DNA of 64,000 nt from Epiperipatus broadwayi. Its lineage: Eukaryota > Onychophora > Udeonychophora > Euonychophora > Peripatidae. The DNA is taken from positions 1,614,001 to 1,678,000 of the forward strand of contig JAQFVV010006255.1 in the NCBI GenBank assembly GCA_028023455.1, in the 5' to 3' direction. The notes below the pieces were generated by a model. It was not told the DNA's origin, did no database searches, and worked only from the letters and a program-made list of their open reading frames with translations. The position numbers and the translations under genes are program-made. Shown piece by piece: positions 36,101 through 51,100 of the stretch (position 1 is its first letter; the number at the start of each line of letters is the position of its first letter).

Positions 36101-39100
36101 TTTCTATAAATGATTTTAAAAAATATTTTAATATGAAGGATAGTTTTCTACTAGCAAATACTTTTAATATTATATTTGTAGAAAGAATTAACAAACTAAA
36201 AAAAATTCATCATAATAGTAATATTTCAAAAACATATAGTAGTTACTTCATTCAATATTTATGCCAAATTTAAATAAAAGATTTATATGAAATAATAAAA
36301 GAATGTATAGTTAAATACAATCAGAATGATAGACATAAAACATAATAATGATGTTCCATCCGATGTTATGATTTACATGATTAATAAAATAATAGAAAGT
36401 AGTGAATTTCCTACACTATTAAAAACATCTATAGTAAGACCACTTTATAAATCTGGTGCTAAAAATAATTTTTATAACTATAGAGCTATATCTATTCTTT
36501 CTTCAATTAATAAAATAATAGAAAATTATGAAATAATTAAAAAAAATTTAGCTGAAAATATTTTTTTTAGCTAAAAACCAATTATGGATTCATAGAAGGA
36601 AGAAACATAAGTATATTATTAGAGAATTTTACAGATAAAATTAATAGTGCATTAAATGATAAAAAATTTGTAAGTAGTTTTTTTAGATTTTTATAAGGTT
36701 TTTGACATTATTGGACATAAGTAATTGATTCATAGTTTACAAAATTGTGGAGTTAGAGGAAAATTGCTCAGTTTCTTTAAAAATTACTTAAATGACAGAT
36801 CTGTTGCATCATATGTATTGAGTATGGGTAAAATTAATAATGAAGGATTAATATGCAGGTGTTAACTGTTATTATGAGTGTAAATAGGAATATTGATATT
36901 GCAATTAAGGAATGTCAAGAAAGTCTGAATAAAATTGTCTTTTGGTGCTTTAAAGATAGGAATTTACATAAATGGTGAAAAAACAAAATGTATGATAATA
37001 TGCTCTCTTCATATGAAATATAAAGATATTGATATATATTTGCATTCACATAAGTGTATATATGATAGTAATGTAATATGTAATGATAATAAATGTATAA
37101 AAGTGTAACAGCTAAAATATATTAGATATCTTGGAATAATGATAGATAAAACATGTCTTGGAAACATAATTTAACATACTAATTAATTACAAGGGATTTG
37201 AACTGAGACTTTCAAGCTCCCTACAGCTATCCATTCCATCTTATAGAAACTGATACATATGATCACATACATGTAATAAAGATAAAAATGATCTCCAATA
37301 TATGTATTTCATGCTGAACCAGCACTCATTAGTTGGTCTAGATCATTATTTCCTACACATATATATATATATATAATCAGTGCTCAATTTATATTAAGCT
37401 AGCAAATCTTCAAACTTTAATGGACAGGCTTCAGTCTTCTCCACCTTCCAACTCTTCAGCCATCCTTATCATTGAAAATCTAATGATAGAAGACTCCATT
37501 AAAGTTTGAAGATTTACTATCTTAATATAAACTGTGCACTGATTATATATATATGGGAAATGATGATCTAGACCAACTGATGAGTGCTAGTTTAGCACAA
37601 AATACATATATTGGAGATCATTTATTTTTATCACTTGTATGTGGTCATGTGTGTCGGTTGTATAGGATGAAGTGGATAGCTATAGAGAGCTTGAAAGTGT
37701 GAGTTCAAATTCCTTCTAATTACATTAGATTCAGTATAGACAATATTCATGTATTTAAATGTAACATTCTAATTAATAAATTTAGATTATTTTATAATAA
37801 TGTTCTATAAAATTAAAGATATTTTTCCTTTAAATATTCTTATTGTTATACGTAAATCTTTATGTGAATCTTTATTGAGATAAGGAATAAAGCCTTTAAA
37901 GTTTTTCTAATTTTAAGAACAATTGATCTAATACAAGAAAATTACATTAAAAAAAAGTGGATACAAAAATAATATTTTATTATTCAATCAACTTCTTGAA
38001 TATGTAATTATACAGAAAAAAACATTTGATAATACTTTTAAAAAAACCCTTATATAAAATAATTTGAAATGCATCTAAGAAAAACAGATATATACATAGT
38101 GTCTAAATATTGTAATTAAATATGGAACTAGAGTAAAACTAGAGCAATGAATTATTATGTTTCTAAAACTTATTAGTAAATTATTATGTTTCTAAATTAT
38201 TCAGTAATTTACCTATTGAATTAAAAAGCTTGCAACATTATAGGGAATTAAAACTCAAAAATTATATTAAATAGGGGAAAATGGGAGAAAATTAATATAT
38301 AAAAAAATATATATATGACTATTTAATAATTGAAGTAAAATCCTTGTTTACTTCACCTTTGAGTGGTAAGTTTTAAATTGCGCTTTACACAAAAAAGTGA
38401 AGCTTATAATTCTTTTCTAATAATAATAATAAGGTTCACTTTTTTGCGTAAAGCACAGTTTAAAACTTATGACTATTTAATGATATATAATCGATATTTT
38501 TATTATATAATTAATATATTATTGAAATGTAATTTATTGTTGTTGTTATTATTAGCATATTTTGTATTATATTTAAAATTAAAACAGGCAAAACTCTCCA
38601 TATAGTAGTATGGTGATTATGTGATATTTAAAATTACATGTAAATATATAAAATGTTATAAAAAAATTTATTCTACATAAAAGTACAACTAAGGGCTTAA
38701 TAAACGAATGACATTAGTATTTGTGTAAATATATTTTGACTTGTATTTAAGTAACTGAATGTAATGAATGTATTTATTTTAATAAACAATTAAAATATAT
38801 TTTTTCATTGTGCAATCAGTCAAGGATTTTTTCTTCTCAGTGATAATTTGATTTATATATCATTGAAACACTGCATTTTTATCATTTATCTTTTATCAAT
38901 ATAAGCTGTAAGACTAGTGCTTATTAATGATGCTATCTTTTTCATTAAATATTTCCTTGCAAAAATCAATATATTTAAATTTATACAAATATTTAAGATT
39001 CCACTAGCAAAGATTAAATAATATAATGTAGAAAACAATCATAAATAATGTAGAGAGAAAAAAATTTCATAAGGTTTTGAATGCCAATAGATTATTAGGA

Positions 39101-42100
39101 TTTGCATTACAATAGCAGGTAAATAAAAAAAGGAAGAAAATACCCAAAAAAAAAATGAATGAAAAAGAAAATCTAATGTTCTCAAAAAATATACAGGAAA
39201 TTCAATTGAAAAACAAAAGACAATTGAATTTAAAAACAAAAAATGTGAAAAGATATTCTTAACTGAACAAGTGATAATCTAAATTCTTTCATTGATTTTT
39301 TTTATGTCACTGTCTAATAAATAATTTATTTCTGTATGAAAAAATTGCTTGACTAACATTATTATCTATATATTTTCAGTTCAACAACAGATTTATGACA
39401 ACTATGTCAAATTTGCATCAGCTGACAGAATTTGGAGATGTCCGACCATTGTTTTCTAGAAATGATGACGATGAAGATAATGTAAGTATTTTTTATTTTA
39501 TTTTATGTTCTATAAATTTAATTGAAAACTTAATTATCATAATCAAAACATTTTCAATGTGTATGTAATGATAATTGTTTTATCACTTTTAAAAAAAAAT
39601 CAGTTTATTCTTTAAAATAGAAATTAAAATTTTACCAATACATTTTGATGTTTTTCTATTTTCATCATTTCTATCATGTTTGTGGTAATATTAATTATTT
39701 TATTCCTTTTTTGCAAAATTAAAATTTGATTGACTACTTGTGTTCAAAAGTAAAGTTATAACTAAAAAAAAATCAAGCTAAGACAAGGATATAAAAAAAT
39801 TGATAATTATAATATTCTAATATGATCTTAAAAGAATTTTTTTTTTCACTTGAACTGACAATATTTTAGATTGACCAGGTGGAGTTGGAATAAAAATTGT
39901 ATATGACATTACCATTAATAAGAATGTTGTCCTTTTTAATTTTCACTATGCAAATAAAAATATTTGTTCAAGAAATAGTCATATTTTTGATTTTATATCT
40001 TAAATCTCTTAAGCCATGTTAAAGTAGGTGATATAATAAGTATCAGTTTATTAATTTGTACAGAAAATAATTGTAGTTATTTAAATGTACCTATAGAACA
40101 TTTTAATGTTTTAAAAACTGATAGCATGTATGCAAAGCACAAGGACTTGTCAAATTTCAGGAACACATGTTTTAATTTATTGAAAAATTAAAGAGCAAGA
40201 AAGTGCACACATGAAGGGAAAAAAATAACAGTAAATAATAACATTCCAACTGCTAACAAGAAATTAACTTCAGTGTTTGCACAATATATTAAAAACATGT
40301 CACAACACAAAGAATTTAATTGCTGTCTATGCTAAATTATTTAATCTCAAGATACAAATAAATAGTGTAATGTATATATATTTTTCTGGGAACTCCTTCA
40401 ATACCACTTTTACTAGACCACACTTGGGTTGTCTTTATTTACTGAACATGACAGCTATTCAGTATATTAAATCTGCTATACTGTGAAATCTATACCAATC
40501 CGAAATAACACCAAATATGCAAACCACATGTGGAATTATTACAAGCTAAGATAAATAACCAAACATACACTAGTGTAAAACCCTGTATTATTAAGAAGGG
40601 GATCAAACTATTAATTATTAGCTATAGTTCTAAATCTCTTTCTACATATCTATTGCTATAATAATCTACAAAATCTATTCCAGACAAAGCATTTTTATAA
40701 GATCTCATTCAAATTGCTTTATGTGCCACTTTATAAGAAAGAACCCTCTGATAAAGATTTTATAGAAATATCAAATTAAAATTTCTGATATTGTAATCTC
40801 GATAATATATATGCTCACTCCATACTATCAATTTCTTAGAATAAGTGACAGATAATAAAAACAGAATCAATAATTCAAATTTATGTGAGATATGGAGATA
40901 ACTGAACACTAACTAAGTAGATTATAACTTAATATAATTTAAATTAAAAAAGAAAAATTTATATACAATGAAAAATAAATAATATATAAATAGAATATAA
41001 ATGAAAATCCTCTCCCTCTTTGCTTGTAATGTTTACATTTTAAATATATATATATACACACCTATAATTCCAGTGCATAATGCTATTTAATACTATATAC
41101 CTATATACACATACCTATTTGATAAACAATTTGAAAATCAAAAGATTAAATGTTTCAACAAAATAATAATAATCAGCAACACATATGCATGCATATAAAT
41201 TGAATTCAACAAATGAGTTGATATAATAAAAGATTAAATAAACAAAAATTTAAAATATCACTCTTTAACAATGGACAAATATAAGAAATTTCATACTTCA
41301 TTTGTCCATAATGTTGCTTCCATAATTACTTTTAACAATCAATTCAACTCAGTTGAATTCATTTGAAATAACTAATATTAAGTAATTTGTTTATTTTAAC
41401 TGGTTTTTGTCTGATATTAATCCTAATATTAGACGAAAACCGGTTAGAATGAAATAATTATTTAATATTAATTATTGAGTTCAATTGAGTTGAATTGATT
41501 ATTAATAGCAAATATCACTCTATATGCACATATACTTATATGTATATATATATATAATAAGTTAAATTTTATATTTAAAAATAAATTAATAATCTTATTT
41601 CTTGGGTATATAATTTTCTTTTAACACATATTGAAATGATAAAAGCAAATAAATATCTGGAGTTAATTTGTCTTTAAAATAAAGAATGAATAAATAAAAA
41701 TAAATAAATAAATTCCAATTCAATCTGAGTCTACCTTTTTCTTTCTATTGATGGCAGGCTCAGAGCTTCAAACATCTTCTTTGTGTGCAAAAACTAGCAA
41801 AAGACATGGCTACTGATAGTATAAGGATTTTTATTTTGACTTCTTCATAGAATCTTTTCAAACAGACAGGTATTTTTTAACAAGCAGGGTTGTTTTTTAA
41901 TAGGCAGTTAGGAACAGGATCACATGATGATGATGAGAGAGCTAGTACGCCATATGGTTTTCTTTGATCAAATTATTCATCAGCATTCTGGGTGTGTAAT
42001 ATTTCACTCTCCATATTATAATGGGCACACGACGATCGAAGGCTACACTTCCCTTTTATGTGTACATAATGGGGAATTCTATAATTCAAAATCGTCCACT

Positions 42101-45100
42101 TTCCGTTACCGCAAGCAGAGAGAAATACGAAAATAGATGAGTCTATCTCCATATTTGATCGAACCTGTATGCTATACGGATATAGCCCCAGGTTATGTTT
42201 CCTGATCAACTTTCTCCCGAATGCTGTAAGATTTGACAGAGTTACAGCGCTTGGATGATTTATAAATTTAACAGAATCAAACACTGCACCACCAAATTTC
42301 ACGTGTTAATTCAATGATCAAAAAAATGAATAATAGTTTCCCACCCTAAAACTAGACTATCCCTTTTTGAACGTGGCGAAGAACGAGACAAGACAGATTT
42401 AAATAGAAAAAAAATATATTTAATAGAATAAATCAATCATAAAAAAAAATCTATAAAACACATTTACATTAAATAAAACAGATTATGATCTATAGTGCTA
42501 CAAGGAAAAGAACACATAAAAACTCTTATAAATGCTGGTACATTTATAAATCGTCACTCTGGGTATTTATCAAAAGAAAAAATTCAAGAATGTCTTTATC
42601 ATTCACAAAAACGCATGTGGCCATCGTCTAAATCAACGATGTGCACATTGAAATATATAAAAAAAGTATGTATCTTTACCTAGGTTTTAGTCTCTGAATT
42701 TATCCGACGTCCTGCCGACCGCCACGTGGATTTTTCCACTCCTTTAGTAGGGACGGTCGCTCGTAGGTTAGATTTGGTTGTGTATAGCTTCTCAGTGTTA
42801 AGGCATCATGGACGAGGCATCAAGGACAAGGCATCGAGGACAAGGCAACTAAATGAATCCACCGGCAGGCGCTATGATGGCAGTTATTACATATTGACAA
42901 GAACCATTAGTACAGTAAGTCCGGATCGACCAGCGATCACGATGGCCTTAGCCAGCCATTCTAGATGAAGCACCGATGTTAAAGGTCATATTTGCTAACT
43001 ATATCGGTTGATTATCGGAGCTGTGTTTTACCACCCTCTCAACACGAAGTCTCTGGCTCTAATCTCTCCTGAAAACTTTTTTTTCTCAATTAAAAAAATT
43101 CCACCAGCCTTTGTCCTTCCGATCCTTTGTTTCACTTTTATTCACACCTTCTTTCTTACTATGCCTTCGGCCATATGTAAATTGGTTTTACCCACTCTCG
43201 TAGCACTATGTACCTTTATTTATTTCAATATTCTTGATTTTAATTAAACAGATTTTAATACATGTTTTTCTTTTTTTTTTTTTTAAATTTGGACAAGCAT
43301 TTATTATTTCTGTCTATATCCTGCTTCAAATACACTCCATACACGCATCTCGTTTATCGTCAAATGTGTACTTTAAAACCCAGATCCTTATCTTTTGATC
43401 ATGTCTAACTTTCTCTGTTTTGCACGCTATTTAAGGGTTTTTTTTTTTTTAAACTTTACTTTCTTTCAAAATCGGATTTTAACTTGCATTTTATTTATAT
43501 TTCTTTATCGCTTTATTTTTTAACATACATTTTCAATATCTCTAATTTTATATTTTAATTTCACCAAAACCTGAAATTCTAATTCCCTCTCTTTTTTTAA
43601 TTAGTTGAAACATTTCTTTGTTCTGTAAATTTTTCCAAGCTCGCTTTTTCTTTTTTATTTTTTTTCTTCCAAACATAATATTTAATATTCTTTGAATGTT
43701 TAATATTTATATGTGTGACCGCAGTATGTGCGATCATCACATTACACCGTTCCCCTCCTTTAAAATTTTTTTTGTAAAAAAAAAATTTTTACTTTTTGCA
43801 TCGAACGCTAGATGCTCCCAACTACTGTTCAAATCTTTTAGATTTACGCATTCCTAATATGATTTAGTTATGAGGTTAATCTCTAGTGAGGTGACCAGGT
43901 AAATTACTCTCTTTCTTGATGACCCAACCAGCATTGCCGAACCAATTTAATCTCGTCATTAGCATTACATGCATTTTATTCCTGCCTCATACTCGTATAT
44001 ACAGGTTTGGATCCACAGGATATCTCTGTGACCCGATTAAACCTGTTCATACATCACATCCTGCAAATGATAAACCCCTAAGTGCCAACTCTGGTCACTA
44101 TTACTGAGGTGGGTTGGGAGGCTGGCATCTTTTCGTCCAACTTATCCATAAGTTCAGTATATTTTCTGATAGCTCTTAATTTATACAAGGGGTTCTTTCT
44201 CCCATAGACTGGTCTCTGAACCATTGACTCGCGATATCTGTCCAATATCTAACTGGAAATCTTAATCCAGTGAGTCATTATGAGAATGGGATCTCGGTCC
44301 CTGTGTTCTCTGTACGATAAGATTTGGTGCACCGCAGAACATACATGAATGAATAATGAAGAAGGCATCACCAAATGCTGCTCAGATCTATCTACGAATA
44401 TCTAAACCTACATGCCTTCAGCCTCTATCTATGACCTCACACTATTATTTATCATATGCTTTCTTATTTTATCATAATGTCCTTCATCCCTTTTTCCACT
44501 TATCGGCTCATCATTTCTTTCTGCTATCCGGATCAATATTACAGTCCATTCTCCATGACTCGTGGTCCATTTCCATTTCCAATCTTGTTATCAGTAAATC
44601 CTTCCTTTATCTGTGACTGCCCTTAGGTCTTATCTGGTGGTTGTCTTCCTCTATTGACATCACCTCTGCCTCCTCTGGGATGCGGGTTTTGCTCCCTAGG
44701 CTCCTGGCCCTCTGTCCTGTCATATGGACGCTTACATTCCGTCTCCCCTCTCTGTCGTCCCGTTCCCTGCCTCCTCGGGTTCCATCCCATAGAGTATCCC
44801 CGGTTTTCTTGCCATCGTCCTTCCCCAGGATCCCATCCATTCTTTACTATCGGCGATTCTTTTAGAGGCGGTCCAGATTGCCATCCATCTTCCTTTTGAT
44901 TGTCCCTGGTGGTGTCCAATGCACTCAGCAATACGGCCACCCGATCCACCGTCTTCCTCTCTGTACTGATCAGAGTTCGTTCTATATCTTTCGGAAACCC
45001 GGGCCTAATTATCCGGAGTATCTGCATCTCAGATAATGGATTTTGCAGTCATCATTCATAACTTAGCCACTTGACGATGGAAGAATGTTATAAATGATTC

Positions 45101-48100
45101 CTCCGGTCTCCATTTATCCTGTTTTATCCGATGCAACACATCTTCTTGGAGTTCCTCACTCCAATAACTGGTCTTCAATGCTTTATGATATCCTGCAAAT
45201 GTGATGGGTTTCTGGAACAGTGAGTTCCACCAGACTTGAGATTCGCCCTGCAAATGGCTGCAGGCGACTGCTATCTTGGCCTCCTCACTCATTCTACCGA
45301 ATTTGAAGTACCGTTCCAGGCTGTTCAAATGCTCCATCGGGCTTTCTCCAGGGTTTCCAGCGAAGACTTGGATCTTCAGAAATTGGTGGAAGCCCACAGG
45401 ATAATCCATGCAATTTCCAGATCCCACCATTCTACATTCTCCATTGGTTCTTGGTCCTATGCCCTCTATGTTGGTATTGGTGCTGCTATTGGCTGCCCTC
45501 CTTACACTCTCTTCCACCTTTGTATTTAACCCTGCTACTACCTTCGCCACCTGACTTAAATTCTCCTGTACGCTCATCATCATCATTCTATGATCCTCCA
45601 CTCTAACTACTTCCACTTCTTCATCTAACTGTCTTATCTCCCTTTCTGGTCACCCTATGTCCTTCTTCCAATCCCATCTTGCTGACTCTCTACCTCTGTC
45701 CTCAACTATTTCTGATTCCTCATATGCACATGGCTCCATACTCCTTTGTTCATCTCTCTCAATCTCTTGGTGAAATCCATCCCATGTATCCTTAGCCGTT
45801 GATTGCTGGATGACCTCATTTCTTCCCTGACTTCAGCCATTCTTTTCCGGATGTCTGTTTCTACCTTTACCATCCATTCTTCTATCCTTCTCTCTTGTTT
45901 ATCCACGAATTCTTTCATGAATTGTTCTTGCTCCATCCTCATTTGCTTTAACATATCCATGATATTACCATAGGCTATTGTATCCTTTACTTTTATCTCC
46001 TCTTCATTTCCTTCTTTTACTTCCTATTCTTGACATTCCATTTTGACTTGAGCCCTTGTACGCATAAATATGATTTTTATTTAACCCTTCCTTATATCTG
46101 GAATGATTATTACTACTATTGACCTCTTCTGACTCGACTTATACTCACCTTTTTTCGACTGACTTTATGTTTTCACTTTGATTAACTTTAGTATCTGTAT
46201 TATTTATCGATCAGCATTCAGATCGCTAGCCAACCCAAACATCCGCACTCCGGTTCATCCTCTTGTTCGCCTGCCTTAGATTCGCCCGACTGCCTGTCCA
46301 CCTTGATGATTGTCCTCTATTTTCCCCACTCATCTACCTCTGACCCCTATACCTCAATTAAATGATGCACATATATTCTTTTAAATTTAACTTACTTAAA
46401 TACTATACTCATTCCTCTGTTAACGATATACATTATAAATTCGTTTTATTTGACTGTATCTCCAACATTACCCTTCCGATATATATATTTTTCTACTCCT
46501 ACGTTTATAAAATTTGGCCACTTAAGGTTACGGCTGTTTTAAGCAAGATCATGCACACATATATATATATTTTTTTTTTACTTCTCTTACACATGCGACT
46601 ATTCTAGAATCACACATATATATATATATTTTTTTCACTTAACTAAAAGACGCGACAATACTTATAGTTTCTTCAATTTAACTTATACACGCGAATTCCT
46701 TTTATCATTAAATATTTTATTTTCCGCTTAACTAAGACACGTGATTATTAATTCACACATATATCTTTCTTCATCTAACTTAGTTCCGACTATTTTAATC
46801 ATTTAACCTTTATAACTACAACATTACTGAAACTGTTTCACTATTTCTAACTTAACTATTTTATGTTTTCCTTAATTAATTACATCCAGATAATCTATTC
46901 TTTAACTTTACTGGGCTATGCGACTATTTTTTTTTCTATTATTTAGTGTAAACTTTAATTGAAACTTTGTGTTATTCTCTTTCTTTTTTTTTTGAAATGA
47001 TTTATATTACATTACAGCAATCGTTTGATATAATCAGTTCTTTGTTCGTTACAACTTATCTAAATATTCTTGTCTCCGATTATATCCTTCACTGCGCATT
47101 TCAAACTTTCGTAATAATAACAAAAAAATAATTCCTCCCTCTTCTATTCTTTGTACACATTTGACGTGAAACGCTCGTATAGAGTATCATAAAATAAAAC
47201 CTATCCCCTTCGTCTTCGCTTCTCGCCACTTTAACTTACAACGCTAATTTTATATATATTGAAAACACATATATATATATATTTTTAGAAAATATTTACA
47301 TTATCTTATGAAATTATCTAACACGTGATTATTAATTGCGCAGAAATTTCAGATCCCGGAACTGGCCCCAAAATATGTAACGGGCATGCGACGATCGAAG
47401 GCTACACTTCCCTTTTATGTGTACATGATGGGGAATTCTATAATTCAAAATCGTCCACTTTCCGTTACCGCAAGCAGAGAGAAATACGAAAATAGACGAG
47501 TCTATCTCCGTATTTGACCGAACCTGTATGCTATACGGATATAGCCCCAGGTTGTGTTTCCCGATCAACTTTCTCCCGACTGCTGTAAGATTTGACAGAG
47601 TTACAGCGCTTGGATGATTTATAAATTTAACGGAATCAAACACTGCACCACCAAATTTCACGTGTTAATTCAATGATCAAAAAAATGAATAATAGTTTCC
47701 CACCCTAAGACTAGACTATCCCTTTTTGAATGTGGCGAAGAACGAGACAAGACAGATTTAAATAGAAAAAAAATATATTTAATAGAATAAATCAATCATA
47801 AAAAAAAATCTATAAAACACATTTACATTAAATAAAACAGATTATGATCTATAGTGCTACAAGGAAAAGAACACATAAAAACTCTTATAAATGCTGGTAC
47901 ATTTATAAATCGTCACTCTGGGTATTTATCAAAAGAAAAAATTCAAGAATGTCTTTATCATTCACAAAAACGCATGTGGCCATTGTCTAAGTCAACGCTG
48001 TGCACATATGAAATATATAAAAAAAAGTATGTATCTTTACCTAGGTTTTAGTCTCTGAATTTATCCGATGTCCTGCCGACCGCCACATGGATTTCTCCAC

Positions 48101-51100
48101 TCCTTTAGGAGGGACGGTCGCTCGTAGGTTAGATTTGGTTGTGTATAGCTTTTCAGTGTTAAGGCATCATGGACAAGGCATGAAGGACAAGGCATCGAGG
48201 ACAAGGCAACTAAATGAATCCACCGGCAGGCGCTACGACGGCGGTTATTACATATTGACAAGAACCATTAGTACAGTAAGTCCGGATCGACCAGCGATCA
48301 CAATGGCCTTAGCCAGCCATTCTAGATGAAGCACCGATGTTAAAGGTCATATTTGCTAACTATATCGGTTGATTATCGGAGCTGTGTTTTACCACCCTCT
48401 CAACACGAAGTCTCTGGCTCTAATCTCTCCTGAAAACTTTTTTTTCTTAATTAAAAAATTCCACCAGCCTTTGTCCTTCCGATCCTTTGTTTCACTTTTA
48501 TTCACACCTTCTTTCTTACTATGCCTTCGGCCATATGTAAATTGGTTTTACCCACTCTCGTAGCACTATGTACCTTTATTTATTTCAATATTCTTGATTT
48601 TAATTAAACAGATTTTAATACATGTTTTTCTTTTTTTTTTTTTTAAATTTGGACAAGCATTTATTATTTCTGTCTATATCCTGCTTCAAATACACTCCAT
48701 ACACGCATCTCGTTTATCGTCAAATGTGTACTTTAAAACCCAGATTCTTATCTTTTGATCATGTCTAACTTTCTCTGTTTTGCACGCTATTTAAGGGTTT
48801 GTTTTTTTTTTTAAACTTTACTTTCTTTCAAAATCGGATTTTAACTTGCATTTTATTTATATTTCTTTATCGCTTTATTTTTTAACATACATTTTCAATA
48901 TCTCTAATTTTATATTTTAATTTCACCAAAACCTGAACTTTGGAGGGTAAAAGATAAGAATCTTTTGATTCTAATTCCCTCTCTTTTTTTAATTAGTTGA
49001 AACATTTCTTTGTTCTGTAAATTTTTCCAAGCTCGCTTTTTCTTTTTTCTTTTTTTTCTTCCAAACATAATATTTAATATTCTTTGAATGTTTAATATTT
49101 ATATGTGTGACCGCAGTATGTGCGATCATCACAATATAATAACAAAATTTATTCTTTGATGTTGATTACTGTGTTTGGTTATCAATTATACAATTCTTTT
49201 ACCATCAATCTAGAGAGGGTTTTTGGGAACAGAACTCCAAATTAAACACTTTCTCACTTAAATTTTTTTTAAGAAGCACATATAATTTTTTAAACACAAT
49301 CTGCCTTTTTCTTTCTGAAAAGATAACTCTTGCTTGACTAAAAACTCTTCAAAAGGCAACTCACTTTTTATTTTTGAAATTTTTACTTTTAATGGCAACA
49401 TGAAAAAGAATGTTTGAAACACTGAGCCTGTTTTTCTTTATCTGTACTTTTTTTTTTCTCACTTTAATTACCAGATAAGTTTTTTAAATAATAGAATAAC
49501 AAAAATATTACAGGAAATAAATATCTAATCAATATATTCAAAATTACTGTAACTTTGTTATGAGAAATATATAATTTCTTTCGCTCAAACAAAAAAGGAA
49601 GAAGAATAATGTACTAGATATATAAAAATTCTTTACAAGTTTTTACTTTTCCAATTTTTAATTAAATATATCTTTATCTGATAAATAAATATATATATAT
49701 AAAATTTTATCTTGGACTAATTAAAAAAAAAAAATCATATTGTTTTTGTTTTCTGTAAATCACAGACAAAAATAGAATAAAGTTCTCAGTAATAAATTTT
49801 ATTGCATTAGCAAATAACCTATACACAATGTATGTGGGTGTCTATATATACATATATTTCTGTATTATTTTCACTTTTTATTTTGATTCTTTATTTCAAA
49901 CAAAAAAAAAAATCTATATGTGCCTTTATGAATGTGTAATTTTATGGAAAAGGCAAGCTGGCACAAACTTGTGATGGTTTCGGTCATCATCATCCCCGCC
50001 ACTTTATATATATATAAATTAATAAATATCAAACACTTATTAAGAATGACTTCAAACAAAGAATAGCAAAAATATAACACATTGCAATAATATAAAATAC
50101 ATTTTATATTCGATTCATTATTAATAAACTTATAATTTTCGTTTTATGAGAAGTGTATATATTTTTGTAAATCAATTAATAAATACATAAATTATATAAT
50201 TTGACATTCAGTTTTGTCAATTTGTGCCCCCTTTTTTTTTTATAAGAGTTGCTTCTTGTAAAAATGCCTTTTAAATATTTGTTTATTATTTTATATATTG
50301 TTATATAAAACAATTATAACTCATGTTATCATTTGTGTGGACTGCTAAAAAAAAAAAAGGGGGGGGGGGGTCTTATCAATCAGATATTCAAAACTGATCT
50401 GCTTATTTTTTGGCTTTTCATTACCAATTTTTGAAAATTTCTCATTTTAGTTTTGTTAGTGGCTTTTTATTTTATTCTTACATGTTTTTTTAAACTTAGC
50501 AGAATTGGCATAAAGAATAAGTTTATTAAGTGAATCATTACTTTGTATTTTTTTTGTATAGACTCATGGTGATACACTAAGTCACAAACATCATCTGCTG
50601 ATAATCATAGTAACTTTTATGTCTTTTTCTTTAAGATGAGTCCTACTCAATGTATTTGGAGTAATTTGTGCAAGAGCTTTATTTATGTCTATATATATAT
50701 ATATATATATATTCTAACCATGCCATGTGTCATTCTCACTTCCAGATAGTGTATGATATAAAGTAAAACGTGTTCTAGCTCAGTTAATAATTAATAAATG
50801 AAATATTCAGTATTAAAATTAAATGTTTCACTAGCTCAAATTTAAAATACGAATAAGGTTCATATTATAAAAATAAAATTAATAAATATTTAATATTTTC
50901 ATGAGACTTGGAAGTGAAAATACAGGTGACAAGATAGATTACATTAAGCCACATACTACCTCAATGGCATAAGAACACTATCCTCCCTTATTACTATTTC
51001 AAATAAACAAAACTTATAGTATTCTTACGACTTTAATAACTTTACTTATTAAGATTAAACTAATAATTAAATCTTAATCTTCTATTTATAATAATTTAGC

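Larger units (their letters stand above)
42017..49133 (-). mobile_element. Gag-only LTR retrotransposon with very long LTRs
   Basis: Two long direct repeats (42017-43741 and 47376-49133) flank a 3.6-kb interior. On the minus strand each LTR begins TGTGATGATCGC. The upstream one ends GCCCGTTACA, giving TG...CA ends; the downstream one ends in a mutated TATA. A purine tract precedes the downstream LTR and a possible primer site follows the upstream LTR. The interior carries a Ty3/gypsy-like gag but no protease, reverse transcriptase or integrase. ATAT flanks both sides (42013-42016, 49134-49137), a possible 4-bp target duplication. The LTRs differ by few substitutions plus one ~33-bp indel (extra bases in the right copy near 48940), so the insertion is fairly young. 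It would need enzymes from an autonomous relative. Confidence 0.9.

Noticed and set aside
35625-36194. Minus-strand frames within the LINE relic
   Set aside because: They lie opposite readable + strand endonuclease/RT fragments and are dominated by Leu/Ile/Ser/Phe from A+T-rich antisense.
42726-42968. 80-codon + strand frame present in both LTRs (also 48087-48329)
   Set aside because: It is antisense to the element, matches no known protein, and is duplicated only because the LTRs are duplicated.
44641-44899. + strand frames opposite the gag C-terminal region
   Set aside because: They are shadows of the minus-strand Arg/Gly-rich frame in the most G+C-rich part of the window.
49945-50000. 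Minus-strand GATGATGATGACCGAAACC as another hammerhead
   Set aside because: It has a GATGA and a GAAA but no room for stem II between them and no matching stem I.
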